From Pedobacter sp. KBS0701 (GTDB taxonomy: Bacteria > Bacteroidota > Bacteroidia > Sphingobacteriales > Sphingobacteriaceae): a DNA stretch of 64,000 nt. The DNA is taken from positions 62,001 to 126,000 of the forward strand of contig NZ_CP042171.1 in assembly GCF_005938645.2 (NCBI RefSeq), written 5' to 3'. The notes under the pieces were generated by a model. It was not told the DNA's origin and did no database searches. It was given only the letters and a program-made list of their open reading frames with translations. Both the position numbers and the translations under genes were made by a program. Positions 17,895-28,191 of this stretch are shown piece by piece (within the stretch, counting starts at the first letter, position 1; each line of letters opens with the position of its first letter).

Positions 17895-19022
17895 ATGGAT
17901 AAGCAGCAGGCAAAAGAATTGGTTCAAAGATATAATCAGGGACTGGTATCGGCTGAAGAAAAGGCGAAGCTGGAAAACTGGTATATGCAAAAATCCGATA
18001 GTCTTTACCTTAAAGATGATGAAATAGATTTCGATAGCATAGCGGAGGAACTTAGCCTGCGCACTTTTCAGTATGCTGGCATCCTCTCCGTCAAAGTTCC
18101 GGCAAAACGATTTAAACTTTGGCAGCGTATTGCTGCGGCTGCAGCAATAATTTTGGTAATCGGGGGGGGCATCTTTTATTGTGCTAACCAATCCACACGC
18201 GGCAACGATAGCCTGGCTGAATTAAAAGCTCATGATATTGCTCCGGGTTCTAATAAAGCCGTATTAACCCTTGCAAACGGTCAACAGATTAGTTTAACAG
18301 ATGCCAAAAATGGAAAACTGGCAAATGAAGCAAATACAGTTATTAAAAAAACTGCCGATGGCCAGTTGGTCTATATGGAAGCTGATGAAACACAACAACA
18401 ACAACTAATTTACAATACCATTAGTACCCCGGTTGGAGGGCAGTATACCTTAATCTTATCCGAAGGAACAAAAGTAATCCTCAATGCGGCTTCTTCCCTA
18501 AAATATCCTGCTCAGTTTAAGGGGAAAGACAGGGTGGTGGAGCTAAGTGGTGAAGGCTATTTTGAGGTGGCTCATGATCAATCAAAACCATTTAAAGTGA
18601 TCAGCAGAGGCCAGACGGTGGAGGTATTGGGAACCCATTTCAATATCAATTCTTATTTAGACGAACCCAACATCAAAACCACCTTGTTAGAGGGAAGCGT
18701 GAATGTAAATGGTACCACCATTAAGCCTAAGCAGCAAGCCATTTTCAACAATCGCAGCATTCTGGTTAGGGAAGTAGAACCTGAAGAAGTGGTGGCCTGG
18801 AAGAACGGACTTTTTAAATTTGACCATACCGATATTCATACCCTGATGAGGCAGATTGCCCGCTGGTACGATGTAGAGGTAGTTTATGAAGGTACTGTTA
18901 AAGGCGGACAGTTTTACGGTAAAATTGAAAGAAGCTATACCCTCTCTGAAGTGCTCAAAGTACTGGAACTTGGCAACCTGCACTTTAGGGTAGAGGGTAG
19001 AAAAATTATTGTGCTACAGTAA
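17895..19022 (+). CDS. FecR-family anti-sigma factor
   Basis: A 375-residue inner-membrane protein. The cytoplasmic N-terminal part (1-80) is DUF4880-like (AKELVQRYNQGLVSAEEKAKLENWY). One membrane helix follows (about 77-97, IAAAAAIILVIGGGIFYCA), then the periplasmic FecR domain with TPVGGQYTLILSEGTKVILN, ASSLKYPAQF, ELSGEGYFEVAHDQSKPF and LGTHFNINSY, and a C-terminal DUF4974 domain (ARWYDVEVVYEG, SEVLKVLELGNLHF). It would receive the signal from the SusC STN domain and control the sigma factor encoded just upstream. Confidence 0.95.
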   Translation: MDKQQAKELVQRYNQGLVSAEEKAKLENWYMQKSDSLYLKDDEIDFDSIAEELSLRTFQYAGILSVKVPAKRFKLWQRIAAAAAIILVIGGGIFYCANQSTRGNDSLAELKAHDIAPGSNKAVLTLANGQQISLTDAKNGKLANEANTVIKKTADGQLVYMEADETQQQQLIYNTISTPVGGQYTLILSEGTKVILNAASSLKYPAQFKGKDRVVELSGEGYFEVAHDQSKPFKVISRGQTVEVLGTHFNINSYLDEPNIKTTLLEGSVNVNGTTIKPKQQAIFNNRSILVREVEPEEVVAWKNGLFKFDHTDIHTLMRQIARWYDVEVVYEGTVKGGQFYGKIERSYTLSEVLKVLELGNLHFRVEGRKIIVLQ

Positions 19023-19085
19023 ACCAGTGGCGCTCTGATAAATAAAATCAACTAAATAATAAACCACCTAAACCAAACAACCAAC

Positions 19086-19185
19086 ATGAAAAGATCTATA
19101 CAACAAAGCGGCTAGGCTTAATTACAGGTTAACCAGGCGAAACAAAAGCCCGGAGAAGGCTTCGACACTTTTCCCCGGACTTTGC
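19086..19185 (+). promoter_or_regulatory. SusC leader region: mini-ORF and imperfect hairpin
   Basis: Between FecR and SusC lie 243 bp. An 8-codon open frame (ATG at 19086, TAG at 19113-19115, MKRSIQQSG) is followed by an imperfect hairpin at about 19147-19185, pairing GCCCGGAGAAG with CTTTTCCCCGG. No T-tract follows, so it is not a plain terminator; it may be a processing or attenuation element. I infer leader function from position only. Confidence 0.3.
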
Positions 19186-19265
19186 GTTTGGGTCAACCTG
19201 ATCCGATCAATCGGAATAGTGAAATAATTCTTGACAATTAATCCAAACCCAAACAATACAAACGT

Positions 19266-22200
19266 ATGAATTTATCCTCATATGCAGAAACCGCCTGGCC
19301 GTCGGGGCGGCTGATGCGTAAAACCATTTTGGTTATGAAACTGATTTTTTTCATCATCACCGTCACCTGTGTGCAAGTGGCGGCTGTTGGATATTCCCAA
19401 ACCGTTAATATCCAGCAAAATAATGCACCACTTACCACTGTTTTTTCAACCATAGAAAAGCAAACCGGATATAATTTCTTTTGGAAAGATGCCGATCTGA
19501 GTTTGATAAAGATTAATGTAAAACTTCAGAACGCTTCTCTGGAAACTGCCTTAAATGAAATCTTTAAAGGCCTGTCCCTAACTTATTCCATCACCAAAAA
19601 ATCTATCGTTGTCCGGCAAAAAGAAACCTCCATTTTAGAAAAAATAGCGAATGTTTTTAAGGATACCGGTGTTCGCGGATATGTACTTGGTGCAGATGGA
19701 CTGCAGCTGGCCGGGGCAACTGTTTCAGTGAAAAACGGAAAAGGCCGTACCATAACAAATGCCAGGGGTGAGTTTAGTTTAAAAGATGTTCCCGATGATG
19801 CCATTTTGCAGGTATCTTTTATGGGGTATACCACTAAGGAAGTCGGAGTTGGTAATCGCTTGCTTGAAATCAGATTACAACTGAGTAATTCTAAATTAGA
19901 TGAAGTACAGGTGATGGCTTATGGTAAAACCAGTCGCCGTTTTTCAACGGGTAATATTGCCTCGGTAACCGCAGAAGAAATTGAAAAACAGCCGGTTATG
20001 AATCCTCTTCTGGCCTTGGTTGGAAAAGTGCCGGGAATGAATGTAACTCCGGCTACAGGCTATGCAAATGGAACTGTAAAAGTTGAAATCCGTGGACGCA
20101 GTACCATCAGCCCCGATTATCCTTCTGAACCCTTGTACATCATTGATGGTGTACCCTTAATCTATCTCAATGTTGGGGGCAATGCCAGTTATGAAAGTGG
20201 ATCTCCGGGGATTATACAGAATGGAAGTTATACTGCAGGACAAGGCCAAAGTCCGTTATTTAACCTCAATCCGCTAGACATTGAGAGCATTGATGTGCTA
20301 AAAGATGCCGATGCTACTGCCATTTATGGATCGAAGGGTGCCAATGGTGTAATCCTGATTACAACTAAAAAAGGAAAAGCTGGACCAACGCAGATTAGTG
20401 CGGGTATTGCTCATGGGATTTCTCAGGTTACCCGTTACTGGGATATGTTGAACACTCAGGATTATGTGAAAATGAGAAAAGAGGCATTTAAAAATGACGG
20501 ACTTCCATTGACACTTCAAAATGCCCCTGATATTGTAGGATGGGATACCACAAGATATACCAATTGGCAAAAGGAATTATGGGGAAATACTGGTCAGATG
20601 ACAAGAACCTACCTGTCCATTTCCGGCGGAGATGAAAATACACAATTTAGCATCAGCCCAAGTTATACACGTTCAACATCTATTTTAACAGTAAGCGGAT
20701 CAGATCAGGTTGCCGGAACAGCAATCAGTGTCAATAATTCGGCCTTTAACAAGCGGCTAAAAACAGCGCTGGCAGTTAATTACACCTATTCTAACAGTAA
20801 CATCAATTCTACATCCTCAGTTGCCACGCTTCCTCCAAATGCGCCTCCGATTTATGATAGTAATGGAGAATTGAATTATAAAGAGTGGAATGAGGTGGGG
20901 CTTCAGAACAGTTATCCGTTTGGAACGCTTAAAGCTTTATCAACTTCAACCGCAACTATAGTAATGGGCAAGTTAAATCTTGCTTACGAAGTGTTTAACG
21001 GATTCCAAATTTCCAGCCTTTTTGGTTTTAATACCACCAACCAGAAGAGCGAAGGCAGATCGCCCATTTCAGCCCAAAATCCGGTTAATAATCCAACCGG
21101 AGCTTTAAATGTCGGGACAAATAATAATCAGACCTGGAGTATTGAACCACAAGTAAGTTATAATACCACCATAAGTAAGGGCGATTTTTCAGCCTTTCTG
21201 GGTACTGCCCTTAGCAAGACGGTCACTTCGGGACAGAATACTTATGGATTGGGCTACACGGACGATAATCTTTTAGGTTCCCTGCAACTTGCACCAACCA
21301 TTATGATTATGGGTGATACCTACGGACAGCTTAAATACGCAGCATTATTTGGCCGGATTAACTATAACTGGGACAGGAAATACATCATTAATCTAAGCGG
21401 GAGAAGGGATGGATCTTCACGTTTTGGACCTGGAAAACGGTATGGGAATTTTGGATCTTTAGGCTTTGCGTGGATTGCCTCCGAAGAATCCTGGATTAAA
21501 AGAAACCTCCCATCCTTTATTGATTTTGTGAAATTTAAAGGAAGTTATGGTCTTACGGGAAGTGATGGTGTGGGCGATTACCAATACATCAGTCAATGGT
21601 CTAATGTGAATAATGGCGTTCCGGTTTATACCTATGGCGGGATTACCCCATTAATTAGTTTACATGCCGTGAATCCGAATTTTCAGTGGCAGGTGAATAA
21701 AAAACTGGATTTATCCTTTGAAATAAATCTCTTACAGGATCTTAATTTCAATGTAGATTATTACCGAAACAGGTGTGGTAATCAGCTAACCAACTATCCA
21801 ACGCCACTATTTACAGGTTTTGGCGCGGTAACGGCTAATTGGCCGGCAGTGGTTCAAAACAGCGGTTGGGAATTTACGCTCAGCGCAATGCCATTCAAGA
21901 ATAAGAATTTTAGCTGGAATTTAAATTTAAACACCTCGTTTAACAAGAACATTTTGTTGAGTTACCCGGACCTTGAGCTCTCCAGTTACGCAACGCAGTA
22001 TGTGGTTGGCAAATCTGTAAATGATGTTTACCTGCTGCACTATATTGGTCTTGATCCGATGACCGGTCAATACGTTTATGAGGATCATAACCGCGATGGG
22101 TCTGTTTCTACGAATCCTTCAGGCCGTCCTGGCATGGGATACGATGACCGTTATATCGTCAGGAACAGAGATCCGAAGTTCACCGTGGGTATGAACAACA

Positions 22201-22637
22201 GATTGCAGTATAAAAATCTGTCTTTGATGGTCAATGTATATTATAAAAATCAAATGGGGCTTAGCGCGTTCTACTCAGGTGTGCCTGCAGGTAATATGGC
22301 AAATATACCAACCGAGGTTTTTAACAATCGTTGGCAACAGCCCGGACAAGGGAGTAATTATGCCATTCTTACATCCACTACAGGTTCGCCGTCAAATGGA
22401 TATATACTAACTTCTGACCTGGCCTATACAGATGCTTCTTTTTTGAGGTTGCAGACGGTGAGTTTAGGTTATATGCTGCCACAAAAATTGCTTAAAGGGA
22501 AGCGTCTCAGCTTTTCCATAGATGCCCAAAACTTATGGGTATTGACTAAATACAAAGGAATAGACCCGGATACGCAAAATTTTGGATCACTGCCACAGGC
22601 TAAAACCATTGTTGCAAACCTTTCTCTTACCTTATAA
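19266..22637 (+). CDS. SusC/RagA-family TonB-dependent receptor with STN signalling domain
   Basis: A 1123-residue outer-membrane transporter. After the signal peptide (about 20-45, LIFFIITVTCVQVAAVGYS) comes an STN domain (about 48-115, QTVNIQQNNAPLTTVFSTI to SIVVRQK) that would contact FecR. Then a carboxypeptidase-D-like domain (about 132-215, GYVLGADGLQLAGATVSV), the TonB plug (ALVGKVPGMNV, LYIIDGVP, IDVLKDADATAIYGSKGANGVI) and a 22-strand barrel to the end. It is the first gene of the long operon, and its SusD partner starts 3 bp after the stop. With peptidase and ABC genes downstream, a peptide ligand is more likely than a glycan, but this is inference. Confidence 0.95.
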   Translation: MNLSSYAETAWPSGRLMRKTILVMKLIFFIITVTCVQVAAVGYSQTVNIQQNNAPLTTVFSTIEKQTGYNFFWKDADLSLIKINVKLQNASLETALNEIFKGLSLTYSITKKSIVVRQKETSILEKIANVFKDTGVRGYVLGADGLQLAGATVSVKNGKGRTITNARGEFSLKDVPDDAILQVSFMGYTTKEVGVGNRLLEIRLQLSNSKLDEVQVMAYGKTSRRFSTGNIASVTAEEIEKQPVMNPLLALVGKVPGMNVTPATGYANGTVKVEIRGRSTISPDYPSEPLYIIDGVPLIYLNVGGNASYESGSPGIIQNGSYTAGQGQSPLFNLNPLDIESIDVLKDADATAIYGSKGANGVILITTKKGKAGPTQISAGIAHGISQVTRYWDMLNTQDYVKMRKEAFKNDGLPLTLQNAPDIVGWDTTRYTNWQKELWGNTGQMTRTYLSISGGDENTQFSISPSYTRSTSILTVSGSDQVAGTAISVNNSAFNKRLKTALAVNYTYSNSNINSTSSVATLPPNAPPIYDSNGELNYKEWNEVGLQNSYPFGTLKALSTSTATIVMGKLNLAYEVFNGFQISSLFGFNTTNQKSEGRSPISAQNPVNNPTGALNVGTNNNQTWSIEPQVSYNTTISKGDFSAFLGTALSKTVTSGQNTYGLGYTDDNLLGSLQLAPTIMIMGDTYGQLKYAALFGRINYNWDRKYIINLSGRRDGSSRFGPGKRYGNFGSLGFAWIASEESWIKRNLPSFIDFVKFKGSYGLTGSDGVGDYQYISQWSNVNNGVPVYTYGGITPLISLHAVNPNFQWQVNKKLDLSFEINLLQDLNFNVDYYRNRCGNQLTNYPTPLFTGFGAVTANWPAVVQNSGWEFTLSAMPFKNKNFSWNLNLNTSFNKNILLSYPDLELSSYATQYVVGKSVNDVYLLHYIGLDPMTGQYVYEDHNRDGSVSTNPSGRPGMGYDDRYIVRNRDPKFTVGMNNRLQYKNLSLMVNVYYKNQMGLSAFYSGVPAGNMANIPTEVFNNRWQQPGQGSNYAILTSTTGSPSNGYILTSDLAYTDASFLRLQTVSLGYMLPQKLLKGKRLSFSIDAQNLWVLTKYKGIDPDTQNFGSLPQAKTIVANLSLTL

Positions 22638-22640
22638 ACC

Positions 22641-24104
22641 ATGACTATGCTTAACCATCATTCAAACAAAATTCTACTGCTGTTATCAGCATTCCTATTG
22701 TTTTCTTGTAATAAACTGGTGGAGATTCCAGATCCTAAAAACAGTCTTACTACAGATAAGGTTTTTAATAACGATACACAGGCAATAGGTGCCATGGCAG
22801 GTATATTAACTCAAATGATCAATGCTGGTGCCAGTTCCTCTTTTGCCAATGGGCTGGTAAATCAAATTGCAATGGCTTCTGCAGATGAACTGAGTATCGT
22901 GGGCTCCGTTTTTGCAGTTAATAACTCCAGGGGTGAAGTAGCCAGGAATGCACTGACTGCAGAGAGCACCTCTACTAATAATATCTGGTCATCAGCATAT
23001 CAGGCCATTTATGGTGCCAATGGGGTAATTGAAGGAATTGAGGCGTCAAAATCTGTTTTACTTCATGCACAAACCAGAACCCAGCTTACTGCTGAGGCTA
23101 AATTTATTCGTGCTTTTAGCTATTTCTACCTGGTAAATTGTTTTGGAGATGTACCATTAGTGTTGACGACCAACCTTGCTGAAAACTCCAACAAACCCAG
23201 AACAGCAGTCAACATCGTTTACCAGCAGATGGTTAAAGACCTTCTCGAGGCAATAAATGGATTGCCGGCAGATTATGCTACGGGTGGGGGAGAACGCATC
23301 CGGGCAAATAAATGGGCGGCTAAAGCATTATTGGCCAGGGTTTACCTGTACACGGGAGACCATGCGAATGCCATTCAGCAGGCTACGGATGTAATCGGAC
23401 AAACTGGTCTTTACCAATTGGAAACGGCTGATCTGAACAATGTTTTCCTTAAAAACAGCCCGGAAACCATCTGGCAGCTTCAGCAAAATGTAAACAAAGA
23501 TTTTACGGGCAATGCGGTGCCGGAAGCCATTTCCTTACTTCCTTCTCCGTTACATACCGGGCCAGCCGGAGATCTTTCTTCCAGTTTGCTTAAGGCATTT
23601 GAGCCAGGAGATCGCCGTAAAGCGGCCTGGGTAGACAGCACGGATTTCGCTCAAGGCGGACAGACCTATCATTCGCGATTTGTATATAAATATAAAACAG
23701 GATTTCATAACCTGGCAATAGGTAGTGCTGCGGCCGAATATTACATGGTTTTAAGGCTTGCAGAGATGTACCTTATCCGCGGAGAAGCCTTTGCGCTAAG
23801 CGGACAACTCTCTGCCGGTATTAATGATCTCAATATTTTACGCCTGCGGGCCGGAATACTACCCTTGTCAAAAAGCTTAACCAGAGATCAAACCCTTGCA
23901 GCTATTGCAAAGGAAAGGCAAACAGAGCTTTTTGGAGAATGGGGCCACCGATGGTTTGACTTAAAGCGAACTGGAAAAGCAGAGCAGGTACTTTCGGCCA
24001 TTTCAGCTAAGCAACCCTGGCGTGGCAATTACCAGTTGTTATATCCAATTCCGAAAACGGAGCTGCAAAGAGATCATTTTCTGACTCAAAACCCTAATTA
24101 TTAG
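22641..24104 (+). CDS. SusD/RagB-family surface lipoprotein
   Basis: A 487-residue lipoprotein. The signal ends in LLLLSAFLLFSC, with the lipobox Cys at about residue 22. The helical tetratricopeptide core is recognisable from FIRAFSYFYLVNCFGDVPLVL, KWAAKALLARVYLYTGDHANA and YMVLRLAEMYLIRGEAFAL. The RagB/SusD C-terminal block is present: ERQTELFGEWGHRWFDLKR, then YPIPKTELQRD and LTQNPNY. It forms the lid over the SusC barrel encoded 3 bp upstream and holds the ligand for uptake. The usual tryptophan-rich carbohydrate pocket is not evident. Confidence 0.95.
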   Translation: MTMLNHHSNKILLLLSAFLLFSCNKLVEIPDPKNSLTTDKVFNNDTQAIGAMAGILTQMINAGASSSFANGLVNQIAMASADELSIVGSVFAVNNSRGEVARNALTAESTSTNNIWSSAYQAIYGANGVIEGIEASKSVLLHAQTRTQLTAEAKFIRAFSYFYLVNCFGDVPLVLTTNLAENSNKPRTAVNIVYQQMVKDLLEAINGLPADYATGGGERIRANKWAAKALLARVYLYTGDHANAIQQATDVIGQTGLYQLETADLNNVFLKNSPETIWQLQQNVNKDFTGNAVPEAISLLPSPLHTGPAGDLSSSLLKAFEPGDRRKAAWVDSTDFAQGGQTYHSRFVYKYKTGFHNLAIGSAAAEYYMVLRLAEMYLIRGEAFALSGQLSAGINDLNILRLRAGILPLSKSLTRDQTLAAIAKERQTELFGEWGHRWFDLKRTGKAEQVLSAISAKQPWRGNYQLLYPIPKTELQRDHFLTQNPNY

Positions 24105-24131
24105 ATCCAGACCTACTATTAAATATTGAAC

Positions 24132-24890
24132 ATGATGAAGAACCTGATTTTCCTGTATATTTTTGCCGGGCTTTTTTTCTCCGCAATTATTTCCTGTAAA
24201 AAGGATGTTCAGCCACAAACGTTAACAGCCCTTACAATTATCAATGCCCTGCAGGGTGGTGATTTTCTGGCTGCTAACTTTAATGAACAACGCCCGGCCG
24301 CCGGATTGGGAGTTCCAATGTGGATTAAATACCGTATTTACTCACCTAATAACCATCTATCGCTTCCTTCTAAAGAGCAGCCTGTTCTGATTTATAAGAT
24401 TCCAGACACTAACGCAAATGATAAGCCCATTTATAAAATGTCGCTTAACCTCAGCCCCAATGAGGCCTCCACCTTGTTTTTATTTGGAACACTTTCGCAG
24501 CCTGAAATGCTTTTAGTGAATAAAAAGCCCCCTTTCCATGCGCTAACGGATAGTGTTATGGGTTTGCGCCTGATTAATCTTTCTCCGGATAAAAGGCCCG
24601 TGAGCGTAAAAATCTCAGGTAACGGAACAGATAAAACCATAAATAACCTGGGCTACAAGCAAGTTACCGATTACCTGAGTGTAAATGCAACCTCGGCAAC
24701 TACTGATGTGTTAATCGAATTTTATGATCAGGCATCAGGCTCCCTGTTAACCAGATATACTTTAAAAGATGTTGGTAGTACAAATGCAGAGGTAAATAAA
24801 TGGCGATACCGAAACTATACAATGGTGTGGTTGCCCAACGATGCTCAGGGAAACCTCGCCGATGACCCATTTATGGTCTATGATTTTTAA
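24132..24890 (+). CDS. Lipoprotein of unknown function in the SusCD operon
   Basis: A protein of about 252 residues. ATG codons lie at 24132 and 24135; a more upstream TTG (24126) is less likely. The signal FLYIFAGLFFSAIISC gives a lipobox Cys near residue 23, followed by KKDVQ. The mature part is beta-rich, and RLINLSPDKRPVSVKI is reminiscent of DUF4397-type domains, repeated in weaker form. It follows SusD by 27 bp and sits 56 bp before the ABC ATPase. It may be a surface-exposed accessory subunit of the SusCD complex; its function is not known. Confidence 0.78.
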   Translation: MMKNLIFLYIFAGLFFSAIISCKKDVQPQTLTALTIINALQGGDFLAANFNEQRPAAGLGVPMWIKYRIYSPNNHLSLPSKEQPVLIYKIPDTNANDKPIYKMSLNLSPNEASTLFLFGTLSQPEMLLVNKKPPFHALTDSVMGLRLINLSPDKRPVSVKISGNGTDKTINNLGYKQVTDYLSVNATSATTDVLIEFYDQASGSLLTRYTLKDVGSTNAEVNKWRYRNYTMVWLPNDAQGNLADDPFMVYDF

Positions 24891-24946
24891 TTCTTAAAAG
24901 CTGTTACAGCTGTTTCTCGAATAAATACCTAACACACATTTAAAAT

Positions 24947-25870
24947 ATGGAACCAATTGTTCGTATTACCGGACTATCGCATCGCTATAGTACCAGCTGG
25001 GCTATCCGCGACATTAATATTGAAATCCCCAGGATCGGGATACTGGGTTTGCTGGGCTCTAACGGCGCCGGCAAATCTACAACGATGAACATTCTGTGCG
25101 GGGTATTGAGCCCAACAATGGGGGAGGTAACCATTAATGGGATCGACCTGAGAAAGGAGCCTGAACGTGCCAAACAGGAGATCGGCTTTTTACCGCAAAC
25201 TCCGCCCTTATATATGGATCTTACGGTGGATGAATATTTGATGCATTGCGCCATCCTGCGTTCGGTAGAACACTCGAAGCTAAAACCGGCTTTGGAAGAG
25301 GTTAAAGAGCGTTGCGGATTGAGCCATATTAATAAACGCCTGATCAAAAATTTATCAGGAGGCTATAAGCAGCGTGTGGGAATTGCCCAGGCCATTATCC
25401 ATAAACCCAAACTGGTCGTTTTTGATGAACCGACTAATGGTTTGGATCCTAACCAGATCCTGGAAGTACGTGCATTAATCAAAGATATTGCTACCGACCG
25501 GGCCGTGATACTTTCTACCCATATCTTAACCGAAGTGCAGTACTTGTGCCGGGACATTGTGATGATTGAAAGCGGAAGGATCGTTTTTGCAGATACCATG
25601 GAAGCCTTTGACAATTATATTGCGCCGCACAGCATGTTGGTTGTAATGGAGAATGCGCCCCCGGCAGAAGCCTTTCAGGCCATTGAGGGCATTACCAGAG
25701 TGGAATACCTGACTGAAAAACAGCTGAGAATCTATTTCAACGGAGACAAAGGAATTGCTGAAACCCTCGTATTGGAAAGTGCAAGACGAAACTGGCGATT
25801 ACGTGAATTGAATATGGAAAAGAATTCATTAGATGAAACCTTCGCCCAGTTATCCAGGATCTCTAACTAA
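24947..25870 (+). CDS. ABC transporter ATP-binding protein (GldA-like)
   Basis: A 307-residue single ABC ATPase. Walker A is GSNGAGKSTT (about residue 38), the Q-loop is in FLPQTPPLY, the signature is LSGGYKQRVG, Walker B is LVVFDEPTNG with the catalytic Glu, and the H-loop is in VILSTHILTEV. The C-terminal 70 residues (MLVVMENAPPAEAF onward) form the accessory domain of GldA-like enzymes. It should power the two GldFG-like permeases of this operon. One ATPase gene with two different permeases suggests a homodimer of the ATPase driving a heterodimer of permeases. Confidence 0.94.
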   Translation: MEPIVRITGLSHRYSTSWAIRDINIEIPRIGILGLLGSNGAGKSTTMNILCGVLSPTMGEVTINGIDLRKEPERAKQEIGFLPQTPPLYMDLTVDEYLMHCAILRSVEHSKLKPALEEVKERCGLSHINKRLIKNLSGGYKQRVGIAQAIIHKPKLVVFDEPTNGLDPNQILEVRALIKDIATDRAVILSTHILTEVQYLCRDIVMIESGRIVFADTMEAFDNYIAPHSMLVVMENAPPAEAFQAIEGITRVEYLTEKQLRIYFNGDKGIAETLVLESARRNWRLRELNMEKNSLDETFAQLSRISN

Positions 25871-25885
25871 GCATCACTTTATAGA

Positions 25886-28189
25886 ATGAAAAAAATCATA
25901 CAAATAGCAAGGCTGGAACTTAGCCTGCTATTTTATTCGCCTATTGCCTGGCTGCTGATCATTGTATTCTTTATTCAAATGACACATGCATTTATACCTG
26001 GAATAGCATCAATGCAGTATCTGCAGCAACTTATTGGAGATAATGGCTTTTTAACGAGCCGGCTGTTTACCACTGCTACAGGAACAACCCTGGGCATCCT
26101 TTACACCATCCTTGGCAGTTTATATTTATATACGCCATTAATCACCATGGGACTCATCAGCAGGGAGATCAGTAGTGGGAGCATTAAACTTTTATATTCT
26201 TCTCCGGTAAAAATCCGGGAGATCATTTATGGAAAGTTTTTGGCCATGCTTATCTACAATCTGGTGATCATACTGTTGGTATCAGGGCTTTTCTTCATCG
26301 TGGGGGCCACGGTGGTCGATCATTTCGACTATCCGCATGTATTGGTAGCCATGTTATCCTGCTTTTTGCTTTTAAGTGCCTACACAGCGGTTGGGATTTT
26401 TATGTCCAGTCTCACCAGTTATCAGATCGTTGCAGCTCTGGGCACTTTTGGTGTACTGGCCTTTATGAGCTACATCGGAGGTTTCGGGCAAGGCATAGAC
26501 TTTGTCCGCGATTTGACCAATAGCCTTTCCATGCCCAGCCGGGCCGAGCGTATGGTATCGGGATTGCTGAACAGCAGAGATGTAATTTATTATGTCGTGA
26601 TCTCCGGAATTTTTTTATCATTTACCATTGCAAGATTAGAACTACTGCGCGCTTCAAGGTCTGTTTTTTACCAGACCAGCAGATACTTTGCGATTATTGT
26701 AATAGGGCTTGCGGTTGCTTATTTAAGTTCACGCCAGGCGGTAATCGTGTATTATGATGCCACTGAAACTAAGGTTAATACCATTGTAAAGCCCGTGCAG
26801 GATGTTTTAAAGAAAATGGGAGATGAGCCGGTAGAAGTGACAGCCTATATTAACGGACTGCACCAAAGTTATCATATCGGTGCTCCGGTTCAACGGCTTT
26901 ATGGCATTGCCAAATGGGAGCCTTATCTGCGTTTTAAAGGAAATATCAATCTGCACTGGGTCTACTATTATGATGTTCTCGACCCACAGTTTTACGCTGC
27001 TAATCCCGGAAAAAGTATAAAAGCCCTCTTTAAAGAAGTAGCGAAATCAGGAGATATGGATACCAGCCGCTTTTTAAGCCCCGCGCAAATCCGTAAGCAG
27101 GTTGACCTTCGCGGGGAAGGCGACCGGATGGTGATGCAATTGAAATACAAAGGTAAATCAACCTTTTTACGAACTTTTGATGATGGTGACGGCTGGCCAG
27201 AGGAGGCAGGAATTGCAGCTGCTTTGAAACGCCTGGTGGTAACACCACCTAAGGTTGTTTTTGCAACGGATGTCTACCAGCGTAGGGTGGATAAAATTGG
27301 CGACCGCGATTATCAATTGCTTTTTAATAATAAGCTCGCCAAAACCTCACTCATTAATATGGGTTTCGATATTGACAGTGTTTCTTTGGAGCATGGCATA
27401 ATCCCGAAAGATATCGCTGTATTGGTAATTGGTGATCCACGGGCTGCATTAAGTCCGGCAGCGCTCACCAATCTGCGTAGTTATATTCAAATGGGTGGTA
27501 ATGTATTCATTGCCGGTGAACCCGGCAAACAGGCCGTTGTAGCCCCGTTGTTGGATTCGCTGGGCGTTGAAATGCTCAGTGGAACCCTGGTACAGCGTAG
27601 CAGGGATTATTCTTATGGCCTGGTTACCCCACGGCTAACCTCCGCAGCAGTTCTAATGTCGCCAGCCCTTAAAAAACCTTTTGAAGAAAAAGCAGCGGTT
27701 TCTATGTCCGGTGCTGCAGCTTTAAAGGATAAACATGAGGGTGTTTTTAAGGTTGAGCCAATTTTAATGACCGATGCCAACACAAGCTGGATCAAAAGAG
27801 GATCATTTGTACTGGATTCTGCTGCACTGGTCTTTGATAAAAAGACGGGCGATGAGCAGGGTGCTTTTGCAACTGCACTGCTGCTAAGCCGCAAAATTAA
27901 TCACAAAGAACAGCGGATCATGGTTTCAGGCGATGCCGATTTTTTTAGTAATAGGGAACTAACCAGGGGAAATCTGGAAACGGCAAATTCCTCCGTTGCG
28001 ATCAGCATATTCAGCTGGTTTTCCAATGCAGAATTTCCGATAGATATGAGCCGCCCCGCTCCTAAGGATACACATCTGAAACTGAACAAAGCGGGGGTGA
28101 AAACTTTAAAAGTCATGTATTATGCGGTCATCCCCGGTGCAATCATTTTGCTTGGCATGGTGCTTTTGATCCGCAGAAAACGAAAATAA
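25886..28189 (+). CDS. GldF-GldG fusion ABC permease (copy 1)
   Basis: A 767-residue protein. Residues about 10-255 are an ABC-2-type permease with six membrane helices (LELSLLFYSPIAWLLIIVFF, LYLYTPLITMGLISREISSG, GKFLAMLIYNLVIILLV). Residues about 290-700 are a soluble GldG/ABC_transp_aux domain facing the periplasm, including AVLVIGDPRAALS and GGNVFIAGEPGKQAVV. A final helix is at about 740-760, ending RRKRK. It starts 15 bp after the ATPase gene. A paralogue with strong similarity along its full length is at 33624-35912. Confidence 0.92.
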   Translation: MKKIIQIARLELSLLFYSPIAWLLIIVFFIQMTHAFIPGIASMQYLQQLIGDNGFLTSRLFTTATGTTLGILYTILGSLYLYTPLITMGLISREISSGSIKLLYSSPVKIREIIYGKFLAMLIYNLVIILLVSGLFFIVGATVVDHFDYPHVLVAMLSCFLLLSAYTAVGIFMSSLTSYQIVAALGTFGVLAFMSYIGGFGQGIDFVRDLTNSLSMPSRAERMVSGLLNSRDVIYYVVISGIFLSFTIARLELLRASRSVFYQTSRYFAIIVIGLAVAYLSSRQAVIVYYDATETKVNTIVKPVQDVLKKMGDEPVEVTAYINGLHQSYHIGAPVQRLYGIAKWEPYLRFKGNINLHWVYYYDVLDPQFYAANPGKSIKALFKEVAKSGDMDTSRFLSPAQIRKQVDLRGEGDRMVMQLKYKGKSTFLRTFDDGDGWPEEAGIAAALKRLVVTPPKVVFATDVYQRRVDKIGDRDYQLLFNNKLAKTSLINMGFDIDSVSLEHGIIPKDIAVLVIGDPRAALSPAALTNLRSYIQMGGNVFIAGEPGKQAVVAPLLDSLGVEMLSGTLVQRSRDYSYGLVTPRLTSAAVLMSPALKKPFEEKAAVSMSGAAALKDKHEGVFKVEPILMTDANTSWIKRGSFVLDSAALVFDKKTGDEQGAFATALLLSRKINHKEQRIMVSGDADFFSNRELTRGNLETANSSVAISIFSWFSNAEFPIDMSRPAPKDTHLKLNKAGVKTLKVMYYAVIPGAIILLGMVLLIRRKRK

Positions 28190-28191
28190 TT

